Both the position numbers and the translations under genes were made by a program. Below are positions 42,571 through 54,346 of a stretch of DNA of 64,000 nt, in pieces. Position 1 is the stretch's first letter. Each line of letters opens with the position of its first letter. This DNA comes from Catonia carolina (taxonomy: Eukaryota > Arthropoda > Insecta > Hemiptera > Achilidae): the NCBI GenBank assembly GCA_035578175.1, contig JAQMRL010000003.1:87398469-87462468 (forward strand). Direction: 5' to 3'. The notes under the pieces are model-generated. The model was not told the DNA's origin and searched no databases. It worked only from the letters and a program-made list of their open reading frames with translations.

Positions 42571-44082
42571 TTTTACTTTCTCGTGCTCTATATGAATATA
42601 TAAGGAAGGAAGGAAAGTATTGTTTTCATGTCGATTTTTCAAAATAGAGTTTTCACCAGATATACATGTGTACTGACGCCTGAACCCAAAAAACATGTTT
42701 TTAACAATTGGTCTGTGATGTGTGTGAACAAAATATCTGAAGAATGAAATATTGTACAAAGTAGAAACTTGTTGCTTAAGTTAGATACTACTAGAGGACC
42801 TGACATGAACATTTTCATCAAAATCGGTCAACTGGAAGTAGTAATGTATTCGTGTAATTTTTACTTTCGCTTGCCTATATGAATATACAGGAAAGAAAGT
42901 ATTGTTTTCATGTTGATTTTTCGAAATCGAGTTTTCACTGGATCTACACGTTTTCAGACCCCCTGAATCCAAAAAACATGTTTTCAGCGATTGGTGTGTG
43001 TGTGTGTGTGAACAGAATATCTCAAGAACGGAACATCGTACGAACTTGAAACTTCAAACTTAGATTACATACCACTACCGGACCCGACACAAACATTTTC
43101 ATCAAAATCGGTCAACCGGAAGTAGTAGTTTATTCGTATAATTTTTCACTCTTTTGCGATTTTCTCAAAAACTGTTCCTACGATTTTTTTAAAAATTGCC
43201 TGGTTTACTCAATTTTTTATGCTCCTGAAGATAGGGTAGGCGTCATGTTTGCTGAAATTCTTGGTGAGGCTGTTTTCACGTAAAAACATTGTTTTCTTAA
43301 GATTACGGCTTTAATATGCATTTTGGCACAAAAATGTATATTATAAAATTTGTAGAAAATTTAAAATCCTACAACTTTTATATCAAACATTTTTTTGTAT
43401 AACACTTAGTTTAGCGGTAATTAGCAATTATCTTTTTTTTTCTCACAAAAACGTGTGAAAAATTAATTTTTTTTAAGATTTCGGCCTTGGTATGCATTTT
43501 ACGACAAAAGTGTACATAATCAAATTTATAGGAAATTAAAAGATCTAACTTTTATTTAAAGCATTTTTCTCTAAAGAGCCTAGTTTAGTGTGAAAGAGTG
43601 ATTTTCCATATTTTTGAGCCAAACAGGTCGATTTTCATTTTCTGTCTTTCACTCATGAGTAAAATTAGGTTATGTTTATTGAGGTTAGTTTTTGTTTATT
43701 TCTAATGTTTTATTACTAATGTTAGGTTTATTGTTAATTATTTGCACTGGCAAGAGAAAGTTGTATGTGTGTTTCACACCAGATTTTTTACTTTGTTGCG
43801 ATTTTCTCAAAACAGCTCGTACTAATGTTTTTAAATTGATTCATTTACTACATTTTTTTATGGTCTACAAGGTAGGGTAAGCGCCATGTCTACTGAAATT
43901 CTTGGGAAGGCTGTGCTTTCATAGAAAAAATTTTTTTTTTTTTAAGATTGTCGTCTTAAAATGCATTTTATGGCAAAAGTGTATATAATCAAAGTTGTAA
44001 AACATTAAAAACCTACAACGTTTATTTATATGGTTTTTTGTATAACGTTTAGTTTAGCTGTAATTAGTGATTTTTTATTATC
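42571..44082 (-). mobile_element. DINE-1/Helentron-like repeat split by a younger copy
   Basis: Left part (to 42861) has the 3' hairpin end, a very short TG tract, and TCAAAATCGGTCAACTGG. Right part from 43784 resumes with TTTGTTGCGATTTTCTCAAA and ends inside the core. The copy at 42862-43783 lies between. Confidence 0.78.
42862..43783 (-). mobile_element. DINE-1/Helentron-like repeat, intact, nested
   Basis: TACTTTCGCTTGCCTATATG to GTTTCACACCAGA with (TG)n at 42995-43009. Inserted between two T residues of the older copy. Confidence 0.87.
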
Positions 44083-44107
44083 ATTTTCATCAAAATCTGT
44101 AAAAAAA

Positions 44108-45030
44108 ATTGGTGTGAAACACTCCCACAACTTTCTCTTGCCAATGCAAATAATTTAAACAATATAACCTAACATTAGCAATAAAACATTAGAAATAAAC
44201 AAAAAACTAACCTCAAAAAACATAACCTTATTTTAATCATGAGTGAAAGACGGAAAATGAAAATCGACCTGTTTGACTTAAAAATATGGAAAATCACTCT
44301 TTCATACTAAACTAGGCTCTTAAGAGAAAAATGCTTTAAATAAAAGTTAGATCTTTTATTTTCCTATAAATTTGATTATATACACTTTTGTTGTAAAATG
44401 CATACCAGGGCCGAAATCTTAAAAAAATCAATTTTTCACACGTTTTCGTGAGAAAAAACAGAAAATTGCTAATTACCGCTAAGCTAAGCATTATAGAAAA
44501 AAATGTTTGATATAAAGGTTGTAGGATTTTAAATTCTCTACAAATTTTATAAATACATTTTTGTGCCAAAATGCATATTAAAGCCGCAATCTAAAGAAAA
44601 CAATGTTTTTACGTGAAAACAGCCTCACCAAGAATTTCAGCAAACATGGCACTTACCCTATCTTGTGGAGCATAAAAAATTTAGTAAACCAGGCAATTTT
44701 TAAAAAAATCGTAGGACCAGTTTTTGAGAAAATTGCAAAAAAGTGAAAAATTACACAAATAAATTACTACTTTCGGTTGACCGATTTTGATGAAAATGTT
44801 TGTGTCTGGTCCGGTAGTGGTATGTAACGTAAGTTTCAAGTTTGTTCCGTTCTTGAGATATTCTGTTCAATCACACACACATACACACACACACAGACCA
44901 ATTGCTAAAAACATGTTTTTTGGATTCAGGGGGTCTGAAAACGTGTAGATCCGGTGAAAACTCGATTTTGAAAAATCGACATGAAAACAATACTTTCCTT
45001 CCTATATATTCATACAGGCAAGAGAAAGTA
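44108..45030 (+). mobile_element. DINE-1/Helentron-like repeat, canonical strand
   Basis: Starts TTGGTGTGAAACACTCCCAC and ends GGCAAGAGAAAGTA, with (CA)n at 44872-44897. Inverted relative to the copy 300 bp to its left, within NOP53 intron 6. Confidence 0.86.
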
Positions 45031-45514
45031 AAAATATATACAGCACTGTATTTTTAAATTCTGTAAATAATGGAAAAATTATGTGAGGATGTAATTCAAC
45101 CCGCGTTATAACCAGGAACTCCTGTAGGAGTAAAGAGTTCTTTCACCTTACAATTGAGACACAACATATATTTGTAGGTAATTTGTCATTTCTGTAAACA
45201 CAAATTTGCATGTTAGCCAAGCAGTTTTTTACTATACAGTTATAATAAATTTTAATATTACTGTCAACTAAAGAAATTACTCTAAGAATTAATTTTTGTT
45301 TTAGAGTCCCTGAATATAATTTGAACTTGTATTCCTTTAAAAGCTTCTCACTAGTATGTAGGGGATGATATCTTGGTCAGTGGCAGTACAATACAACTAT
45401 TTTGTTTTTTTAAATAATACTTTTGTAATAATGAGTTCATTAACTTAAAATATGTCTGATGTTTATGTATTAGGAATTCATTGTAATTTGTCATTTACTT
45501 TTGTTTTTTTTTAG

Positions 45515-45593
45515 TGCCAAGAAACCCAAGATGAAGAAATATTTTAAAAAAGGATACAAAGTGGAAGATATCCCAGAAGATATCCCAGAATAA
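45515..45593 (+). CDS. NOP53: NOP53 exon 7 (C terminus)
   Basis: Residues 421-446: IAKKPKMKKYFKKGYKVED, then IPEDIPE and TAA. The basic KMKKYFKKGYKV part matches the human KFKRKYKVKLVEKR-like end, but the protein stops ~15 residues earlier and ends with a duplicated 12-base unit (GATATCCCAGAA twice). Acceptor TTTTTTTTTAG, phase 2. Confidence 0.92.
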
Positions 45594-45617
45594 AAATGTT
45601 TTGCAACAAACTGTTAT

Positions 45618-45623
45618 AATAAA
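45618..45623 (+). terminator. polyadenylation signal, NOP53
   Basis: AATAAA 25 bp after the stop codon; no other signal is needed nearby. Confidence 0.65.
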
Positions 45624-45827
45624 ACTCTAATTAATAGAATAATGTAATTGTTTTCTTTTACAAAACAAAATCCTGCATAGATTATACTTAAATAATACCA
45701 AATTAACAATTAAAAACCGAATTATTTCATATTAGGACTAATGGGCCTTATTTGTCAGCTGTTGTGTCAAAAAAGTAAAGGAGACAATTTTGAATAGAAA
45801 TAGTGTGGATTTAACCAAACTTAATTA

Positions 45828-46758
45828 CAGTCGAACCCTGCTAATCCGAACTAATTGGGACCGAACCCCGTTCGGATCGGCGGTAAGTTCGGATTATCCG
45901 GGTTTTTCCAAGAAACATTTATAAAATGTACCTATTACATGTTATATTAGGAATAATGCTGGGAACATTAATAGACTACTGAACTAGTTACCAAATACTG
46001 ATAAAGGTGTAAAAAAAATTAAATAAACTTCTCTAGCCATTTAAAACAGAAAAACAAAAATGTTTAAAACACTACCTACAGTAATTACGCACTACAGAAC
46101 TGCCCCTCTGCCCGACGCAGCGATTGCACCATTCCAATAGTTTTTGTTTGTTTGCAAGCGTGAAGGTCATTGACAGTCGCCGGTGTGCCCTATTATGTTA
46201 TTTATAGCTCAACAGTCACTTTCTTTCCCTATGACTTCACGGAATTATCAGAAAATACAGATGAGAAACACAAAGTTATTGATCTTATGAAACAAATCCC
46301 TGGCTGTGAAGAAACTGATGACACTGATGTTGCAGAGTGGTTGTCGGTAGATAAAGATCAAATTATAACTGATGAGGAAATTGTTTCAATAATTAATCAC
46401 GATTCAGACGAATATGTGGAAGATGAACCAGATGGAGCCCCGGCGATTTAACACACGGAAGCAGCAAAGGCGATAGAGAAATCACTGCAGTACATAGAGC
46501 AGCATCCTAATGCTACACCTGCAGACGTAATGTTTATGAAACGGTGGTTAAATATAGCGACGTCTGCTAGGTTCTCATCACTCCGCCAACAAAAGATAAC
46601 TGACTTTGTGAAAAGTGATCAATAATGCGTTCATGAGTAAACTATCCATATGTACAGTACCGAATTTATACTACTATTTTGTTTCCGTAAGTAAAATTTT
46701 TTTATTTTAATATATTTTTTTGGGGTCAAAACGGGTTCAGATTTGCGGGGTTCCACTG
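45828..46758 (+). mobile_element. pogo/Tigger-type element
   Basis: Ends CAGTCGAACCCTGCTAATCC and, reversed, CAGTGGAACCCCGCAAATCT, TA at both sides (45826-45827 and 46759-46760). 931 bp, so most of the ~2.5-kb parent is deleted. It sits 200 bp beyond the NOP53 polyadenylation signal. Confidence 0.88.
46170..46625 (+). pseudogene. Tigger transposase C terminus with one stop
   Basis: VAEWLSVDKDQIITDEEIVS, an acidic DSDEYVEDE stretch, a single in-frame TAA at 46449-46451, then the same frame continues HTEAAKAIEKSLQYIEQHP and ends KITDFVKSDQ before a natural stop. This is the acidic tail of Tigger/jerky-type proteins; the helix-turn-helix and DDE core are missing. Confidence 0.82.
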
Positions 46759-47005
46759 TATTTCTTCTAAATGAATTTCACTACACATCTAGATGCTGTG
46801 GTAATGAAATAGTGTCAAGATTAAGAGGAACATGAGCACTTTTAGGGCCTATGAGATCTTGAGCAAATAATAAACCATTGTTTAGGACTACCCATTGAGA
46901 AAGACCAATATCAACGATTTAGATTAATAAAAATTATTGTTAATTTGTTTTAGTGCTACTATAGTATGCGGCCTATCGCTTTATGTTTAGTGAATTTTGT
47001 AGTTT

Positions 47006-47923
47006 TACTTTCTCTTGCCTATATGAATATGTAGGAAGGAAAGTATTGTTTTCATGTTGATTTTTTGAAATCGAGTTTTCACCGGATCTACATGTTTTCA
47101 GACCCCCTGAATCCAAAAAACATGTTTTTAGCGATTGGTCTGTGTGTGTGTGATTGAACAGAATATCTCAAGATCGGAACATCGTACGAACTTGAAACTT
47201 AAGTTACATACCACTACCGAACCCGACACAAACATTTTCATCAAAATTGGTCAACCGAAAGTAGTAGTTTATTCGTGTAATTTTTCCCTTTTTTGCGATT
47301 TTCTCAAAAACTGGTCCTACGATTTTATTTAAAAATCGCCTGGTTTACTAAATTTTTTATGCTCTACAAGATAGGGTAGGCGCCATTTTTGCTGAAATTC
47401 TTGGTGAGGCTGTTTTCACATAAAAAAGTAGTTTTTTTTTTTTAAGATTGCGGCTTTAATATGCATTTTACCGCAAAAATGTATATAAGTAAAGAATTTA
47501 AAATTGTAGAGAATTTAAAATTCTACAATTTTATTTCAAACATTTTTTTGTATAATGCTTGGTTTAGCGGTAATTAGCAATATTTTGTTTTTTTCTCACG
47601 AAAACGTGAAGAAAATCTATGTTTTTAAGATTTCGGCCTTTGTATGCATTTTATGACATAAGTATACATAATCAAATTTATAGGAAATAAAAAGATCTAC
47701 AACTTTTATTTAGAGCATTTTTGTGTACTAGTTTAGCGTGAAAGAGCGATTTTCCGTATTTTTAAGCCAAACTGAGGTTGATTTTCATTTTGCATCTTTC
47801 ATATATATGATTAAAATTAAGTTATGTTTATTGAGGTTAGTTTTTTTGTTTATTACTAATGTTAGGATTATTCTTAATTATTTGTATTGGTAAGAGAAAG
47901 TTGTGTGAGTGTTTCACATCAGA
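47006..47923 (-). mobile_element. DINE-1/Helentron-like repeat
   Basis: Starts TTACTTTCTCTTGCCTATATG-like sequence and ends GTTTCACATCAGA with (TG)5 at 47141-47151. Intergenic between NOP53 and the ZAD gene. Confidence 0.86.
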
Positions 47924-48769
47924 TTTTTTTTTCTACTGAGAATTCTCAAAGATTAACGTTTGTCGTTTATTAGAGATGTTGATCATGCATTGTAACATTT
48001 ATTTAACAATAAGTGTTCAACTTGATTTTTTTACATTTCCAGACTGAATTGTGTGTTAAAACTTATGTGTTACTGATAATGGAGGAAATTAAAGCCATTT
48101 TAAACTATTTGATTATCCCGCTTTGCTAGAGAACACTGCCACTCCCTCTGTAGCAGAGGTCAATAACACGCCAGAAGACTAAGCCGTATGTAGCATTACA
48201 TAGATAATGACACGCAGGCACAGATAGTATAATATCCAATCCATCGACAAATAATTGTTGTGCTGCTTAATGTAAAATAATAATAATATTTTTTCGTATG
48301 ACTTCCTTACAAGTATATTGTGGGTATACATTATAAAGTAATCGATGGAAATAATTATTTTTAATATTGCAGGCCTCAATCTAGTGACGTCTCAACAATT
48401 CAGTATTGAATTATAGTATTATGTATAGCCAGTCTCATAATCATGGGGTTGTCAGTATGTAAGTGTTGTTAATTAGTGCGTATTTTTTATAACGATTTCT
48501 TACGAAATATCGTTCTAGCCCGTGAAAGGGTTAGGTTGTTATAACATAAATCTGCTCCGTGAACTGTTTTCGGTTATTACATTTTTAAACTATTCCCTTT
48601 ATTAATTTTTTACACCGCGTAGAAATATTTTGGTACCAATATTTTTTATAATTACGTATTGGTATTGAAAAACAACATTTATTTTTGTTGCATTTAAGGT
48701 AACGTTATTCTTCTCACATGAAGAATTCATGTCTTTCTGGCTTACCCAGTAAGACTTTGGAAAGGACGA
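47924..48769. other. intergenic, nothing recognised
   Basis: No coding frame or element named. Confidence 0.4.
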
Positions 48770-49076
48770 CATACTTTTTTGAGTGATCGAGTTCGCTTTG
48801 TATCCACCATTTTGTTTTGAAGCGGCTTTGTCTGTGTTTGGTGTAATGTTATTAATGGTTTTTGACGTGGTGAAAGTTTCGTTTGCGAGTGTTAATAAAA
48901 GCGTGCCTCATCGTTATGGTTGAACTTAAATCACACATATTTTTCCCATTATGAACTTTTTACGGTACCTGATATTTTTCATTAGTTTATATGTCAGATG
49001 CTGATCATGTTAAGTAGCATCAGTGATTCTATAATGGAAGTTGATGTCACAGAAGTATTCTCGCCTCACCTTCTAG
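48770..49076 (+). other. candidate untranslated first exon (ZAD gene?)
   Basis: Less AT-rich than its surroundings, with a strong donor CTA|GTAAGT at 49077. The ZAD coding exon begins with an acceptor at 52861 and its ATG has a stop just upstream, so a non-coding first exon is needed somewhere to the left. This is the best candidate, but the link is inference; a short frame MEVDVTEVFSPHLL here would be an upstream ORF or another gene's start. Confidence 0.25.
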
Positions 49077-49959
49077 TAAGTATCATGGGTATAATACCTT
49101 TACTAGTTTTTACTAATATAAATTACTAGTTTTATGATTAAGCCTATGAAGGTCTCCTTTAAATTAGTATTTAATAATCCGTGGTTGGATCCATTCGAAG
49201 TTCTTGGTTCCCATGGCGTACGTTGGTGCCGTTGTTTAGTAGCCTGTCAAGACATTAAAGTTGTGATGATGGGCTAACTTTCAAGACATTTTATCGCTTA
49301 TCTCGATGTCACGTTGCTGAAATCTACGTACTCATGTGCAGAGAAGTAATCAACTAAATGTTTACAGTTTCCATTAATCATTCATTGTAACTACTAGTTA
49401 TAAAGTTACTTGTCAAGTAAGTCTGCATTATTACTGTTATGTAAAGATTTTGAGATTAATTTCCTTAGAATGTGTTAAACAAATTAAATCAACCCAATAT
49501 AATGGGATAAACGTTTTTGGACAATATTGTAAATTTTGTATCAGAAATGTTCGTTTTTTTTAAAGGTGTACAGATAAATTGGCCTACCTAAATTTAAGAT
49601 TTTTGATATTGTATTTTTTAAAACAAACAAAAAAATTGGTGTGTTTCTTTGTACAATACTTAGGCATATACTTTTCAGCATGTCTTAATTTATTAAAGTA
49701 GGCCCCTGTTACATGGTTTGTTCAGTTCTCATATCAGTTTCCGTTTCGGGTGAAATGTGAAATGATGAATTGAGTTCAAATGAAATGAAATGAAATGAAA
49801 TGTGAAAAATGAGAGTTAAAACTGATGTGTAAACATCAAAACTGAAAGTTGGCTCGATTGGAAAACCATCAAGCCACTTGTCAGTTGCCCCTTATCAGTT
49901 CAACCTGATGTTAGGTTATTAGTTATATTAATTAGATTAGGTTATCAATTCCCTACCTG

Positions 49960-50154
49960 ATGTCATCAAATAACAAATTTGTGACTGATTTCATTGAATT
50001 ATATCGCATTTTTCCGTGTCTGTGGAATATGAAGGATTCAAGTTACCATAATATATTCAAACAAGAAGATGCGTGTATTAAATTGTTAATTAGGTATCTA
50101 GAATATGATCCATCAGGTACGAAAAAAATGAGCCTAAGATGGTCGTTTTTGTAA
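49960..50154 (+). CDS. MADF-type DNA-binding fragment of the Harbinger element
   Basis: FVTDFIELYRIFPCLWNMKD, then a YH and KL-IRYLEYDPSGTKK pattern matches the start of a MADF domain (FI-LYR-PxLWN). Harbinger elements carry a second gene for a Myb/MADF-like protein that helps the transposase bind DNA. The frame stops after ~64 residues, so the domain's last helix is missing or lies in a lost exon. Confidence 0.6.
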   Translation: MSSNNKFVTDFIELYRIFPCLWNMKDSSYHNIFKQEDACIKLLIRYLEYDPSGTKKMSLRWSFL

Positions 50155-50271
50155 CCATCTGTTACTCCAATTTGATCTCTTTCTCCTTTGGTTTGTTAAT
50201 GCTAACGACAGCCTAATTCCAATAAGTAGATTGTTGTTTATTACTGAAAAGAGTAGAAGCGTATTTTTGTT

Positions 50272-51300
50272 GCTTGTTGTTTAGATCAACAGCTGAAAGG
50301 CTGGTTAGAACCTCTATAGAGGTTTTACTAAGTAAAAACATAGAGTGAGGTGGTTTACTATTGCTTTTCTCTCTGAGTTGAACGCCAGGCCCTCTGAGAA
50401 GCACCCACTTTCCACTTTCCAAATGACACCTTCACTTCATTAACCTTTTCACTGCCAAGTTATAAAACCGTGGGTTAAACCAGTTAGCCAGGTTTTTTTA
50501 AATATTTTTTTGGATGCATCTTAAGTTTTTAAACATTTTAATTTTTACTAGTTTTATCGAAAAAATTATTTCTTTGTAGTAGATTTATAAAATTTATATT
50601 AGATTTAATCCACTATTTGTATCACTAAAATCATGAACAACATGAATAAATCTATTAGAAGCCTACTGGTAGCTTTCCGAAGTAGGTCTAACCGTTTTAC
50701 GTCATTTAGGTGGAGGTTTAATTACACTAGATTGTTCTTCCATGTCACAATCGCTATCAATATCGGCTAAATCACAATCAGAGAGGAATAAAAAAAATCA
50801 ATATCATTATCAACGCCATTTCGTGTTTACAAACAAAACAGGCCATGCAGAAATGAAAATATCTCTTTACTACATACTTGATTTCGTCGACAAAGAAGAA
50901 AAAAGTCAACAGTAAATGCGTAAATACAGTTGGTGACACTTACTGGAGGCAATTCAAACACTTTCAATGCCAATCAAGTTAAATCGTGTTTGGCAATACG
51001 ATTTAAAACTTCAAAATGAGTTAACTCATGTTTGGCGTGTAAGCATGGTAAGCCCTCTACGTGTATACTTGTGTTTGGCAGTGAAAGGGTTAACCATAAG
51101 GTCTGGCTGTGTAATGAAATTCAATATTCTCAGAGGAGGTAACTCTGAATAGTGTATTTTACACCTCCACTTCTTTTGTTCTTAAATAGTTCAGTGCTAT
51201 AATTGGCTGACTATGTGATCTGAACAGAACTATTTTTTTTGTAGCCCTAGAACTAACAGATTGAGTGCAATTAATTTAACACTCCACCCGCCCGTTATGG
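50272..51300 (-). repeat. R2 interspersed repeat, copy c, split by piggyBac
   Basis: Same order of blocks as copy b: GTTGTTTAGATCAACAGC, GGTTTTACTAAGTAAAA, AATGACACCTTCACTTCAT up to 50443, then GGTCTGGCTGTGTAATGAAA and onward from 51094. Confidence 0.72.
50444..51089 (-). mobile_element. piggyBac element with transposase remnant
   Basis: TTAA at 50440-50443 and 51090-51093; ends CCTTTTCACTGCCA and, reversed, CCCTTTCACTGCCA. At about 50700-50830 the minus strand reads DIDSDCDMEEQSSVIKPPPK and a stop, like the acidic N-terminal region of piggyBac transposases. Confidence 0.88.
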
Positions 51301-51372
51301 GCAAGTATTTTTGTTAATTGAACTGAAATCAGACACTGATATGAGAACTGATTTGACCATGTAAAGGGGGGC

Positions 51373-52382
51373 TTAACTGCAATAGGTTAGATTAACTACC
51401 TGTTAATCAGATAGTTGGGTCTGAAAATGTAAGGTTATGCAAAATGATTTTTATATTGTGGAATATGGTGTTTTTCTAAAAACCCTGCTTCAAACCATCT
51501 TATATGAGAGACATAAGAAAAGTTTTTCACATGTAATAACTATTTATATCTATAGTTTATTTCACGTTCAGAATGCAGTACGGGAAGTCCATAAGCAATG
51601 TATTTCATATGGGAGTTTGAGCGCTACTACACTAAGTAAAAATATCGTCTCGGCGCCACACACGTTCTCATTTACAAACTCTCTTATGGAATAACGTTAT
51701 ATGAAAACATATTTAATATTTGTATAGTTTTAAAGATCAGGTGCCGACAAATTATTATATTACTGGAATTGTTTATCAATTTTATTATCTTTTTTAATTA
51801 TTTTAAAGTAAAGAATATTTATTGTTTGATTAACAGTCGTTAGTATCTCGGAAAGGTCTAAAAATGGTAATAAAACTCCCCTGGCCTAACATTGAGGGTG
51901 ACAAATTGAGAGAGAGACATCATATCCCTTTCTCTTATACAGTATGTACCTACGGTCTCTTATTTAAATATCAGATTATAATAATAACATTTTCAATGTA
52001 ATAAAATACAATTCATTAGGAAGCGAAAGTATTTTTTTCAGAATTTTTTGATTAAAAATGAGCCGTACACCTGATAACACAATGGATTCTCATAAGAGCG
52101 GTTCTGCTTTCTGAATATGAAGTAGAGTATAGGGCCTATGCGATTTAACTAACTCTTCCATTGTTATTACTAAATCACTTAAATTTCCAAAAGTTTCGAA
52201 TATAACTTAATAAGCTTTTTTTAATTTTATAAGCCCTTTAAACGTAGATATATTTTTAATTAAACTGTTTTTAAATTTTTAACTTGAGAAACAACTACCT
52301 ATAAATTACTTATTTTTATTTTTTGATAATTACCTATCCACAAACCAGTATATCAGCGATATAAATTGACCATAAAATAATT
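51373..52382. other. no gene recognised
   Basis: Contains (51950-52075) the inverted counterpart of the repeat at 33540-33665; the remainder is unassigned. Confidence 0.35.
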
Positions 52383-52680
52383 ACTGTGGTAGTAAGGATT
52401 GTGATAAATTTGATATTAGTGTAACTAGTTGTAATTTTCAAATAAGTATATTGAACATAAAAAAACACTGAAATTTGACTACATTATATGAAATTAAATC
52501 AATCATGTAAAATAAGAAAATCATGAGTTTGTGAAGATAGACAAATACATTTTAATATAACAGAATAATGTAATTGAACTGAATAAATATGAGATTTTCC
52601 ATGCATACAAACACTTAAATAAGCAAAGGCAGGAAATTTCAGTTTTTAACTTGAAAAATAAGAAGTGGACAATTTGTGTC
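52383..52680 (+). mobile_element. Penelope-like element fragment
   Basis: Translation CGSKDCDKFDISVTSCNFQI, then many stops, is collinear with the GIY-YIG remnant at 5339-5539 (CGNEDCKKFYNAMTCHNFQV). Strongly decayed. Confidence 0.6.
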
Positions 52681-52899
52681 TTTGTTGTTACCAGGTAGGC
52701 TACACCAGTCTCTATTTGTTTGAAAAATTTAGGCCAAAAATCTCACTTAATCCATTATATCTGATGTCAATTTGTTAATATATGTATGATGTAAATATGT
52801 GTATTTTATTTTTATAGATGTTGCTTTACAATTTGTACATGATTTACCTTGTTTGTTTTTAGGTGTAAACCGTATGTTTTATGAAAACTAATATTAAAA

Positions 52900-53079
52900 A
52901 TGGAAGATGATAAAAGTAATATATTTGCGACTGAATTATGGCAAAAAAAGGAGAAGGTTGATATAGCACAGTTGTGCCGAGCTTGCGCTAATCCAAGTGA
53001 TTCTTTAATAGCAATTTTTGAAAGTGAAGGCATTGAAAATGACCTGTCTACAAAAATTAATAAACATTTACCTATAGAG
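52900..53079 (+). CDS. ZAD-domain protein, first coding exon
   Basis: ZAD proteins are insect-expanded nuclear factors with an N-terminal zinc-coordinating dimerisation domain, usually followed by C2H2 fingers. This exon encodes 60 residues: after a charged start comes LCRACANPSDSLIAIFESEG with the first zinc pair Cys26 and Cys29, then a helix with HLPIE. The ATG is chosen because a stop (TGA at 52882) precedes it in frame. An acceptor at 52861 (TTGTTTTTAG) implies an upstream non-coding exon. Donor GAG|GTGTGT, phase 0. Intron 1 holds an R2 repeat, a DINE-like copy and a SINE with nested transposons. Confidence 0.9.
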
Positions 53080-53121
53080 GTGTGTAAATTTCTATGATAC
53101 TATTTTATTTATTTTGTGTTG

Positions 53122-53312
53122 TTGTTTAGGTCAACAGCCAAAAGGCTGGTTTGAACCTCTAGAGGTTTTACTAAGTAAAAACGAGGAGTAAGGTGGTTTA
53201 CAATTGCCTTCCTCACTGAGTTGAAAGAGTATGCTTATCAGCATGCCAGGCCCTCCGAAAAGCACTCACTTTCCACCCTGCAAATGACACCTTCACTTCA
53301 TTCACCACAGTA
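53122..53312 (-). repeat. R2 interspersed repeat, copy d
   Basis: GTTGTTTAGGTCAACAGCC, GGTTTGAACCTCTAGAGG, CCTTCCTCACTGAG, AATGACACCTTCACTTCATT: the same blocks as the other copies, truncated after CACCACAG. Confidence 0.75.
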
Positions 53313-53454
53313 TTTTGTGTTATGAAGTGAATTATCTTGTTTGATTTTCTGAGAGTTTTCTGTGACGTAATTACATGTGAAATGACTTACATGTTATAAA
53401 ATAGTCATTAAATCTAATGATAATACCAGTAACATTCACCTGCTTGTGAATTTT

Positions 53455-54346
53455 TACTTTCTCTTGCCTATATGAATATGAAGGAAAGTATTGTTGTCAT
53501 GTCAATTTTTCGAATTGAGTTTTCACTGGATCTACACGTTTTCAGACCCCCCTGAACCCAAAAAACATGTTTTTAGCGATTGGTCTGTGTGTGTGTGTAC
53601 AAAATATCTCAAGAACGGAACATCGTACGAACTTGAAACTTGAAACTTAAGTTACATACCACTACCGGACCCGACACAAACATTTTCATCAAAATCGGTC
53701 AACCGGAAGTAGTAGTTTATTCGTGTAATTTTTCACTTTTTTGCGATTTTATCGAAACCTGGTCCTACGATTTTTTAAAAAATTTCCTTATTTACTAAAT
53801 GTTTTATGCTCTACAAGATAGGGTAGGCGCCATGTTTGCTGAAATTCTTGGTGAGGCTGTTTTCACGTAAAAAAATTGTATTTTTAAGATTGCGGCTTTA
53901 TTATGCATTTTACCACAAAAATTTATATAATTAAAGTTGTAGAGAATTTCAAATCCTACAATTTTTTTGTATACGGCTTAGTTTAGCGGTAATTAGCGAA
54001 TTTCTGTTTTTTCTCACGAAAACGTGTGAAAAATCTATTTTTTTTAGATTTCGGCCTTAGAATGCATTTTACGACAAAAGTATATATAATAAAATCTATA
54101 GGAAATTAAAAGATCTACAACTTTTCTTTAAAGCATTTTTCTCTACTGAGCGTAGTTTAGAGTGAAAGAGTGATTTTCTGTATTTTTAAGCCAAATTGAG
54201 GTCGATTTTCATTTTGCGTCTTTCACTCATGAGTAAAATTAGGTTTTGTTTATCGAAGATAGTTTTTTTGTTTATTACTAACGTTACATTATATAGTTAA
54301 TTATTTGCCTTGGCAAGAGAAAGTTGTGTGAGTGTTTTACACTAGA
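53455..54346 (-). mobile_element. DINE-1/Helentron-like repeat
   Basis: Starts TTACTTTCTCTTGCCTATATG-like and ends GTTTTACACTAGA with (TG)6 at 53586-53598. The ATATAGG half of the terminal hairpin is partly deleted. Confidence 0.86.

Larger units (their letters stand above)
49701..51372 (+). mobile_element. Harbinger-like TIR element with nested repeats
   Basis: Inverted ends of ~45 bp: CCCCTGTTACATGG, then CAGTTCTCATATCAGT at the left; CCCCCTTTACATGG, then CAGTTCTCATATCAGT at the right (reversed). Flanked by GTA and TTA, compatible with the 3-bp TWA-type duplication of PIF/Harbinger. Contains a MADF-type frame, an R2 repeat and a piggyBac element. The DDE transposase is not present. Confidence 0.72.
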
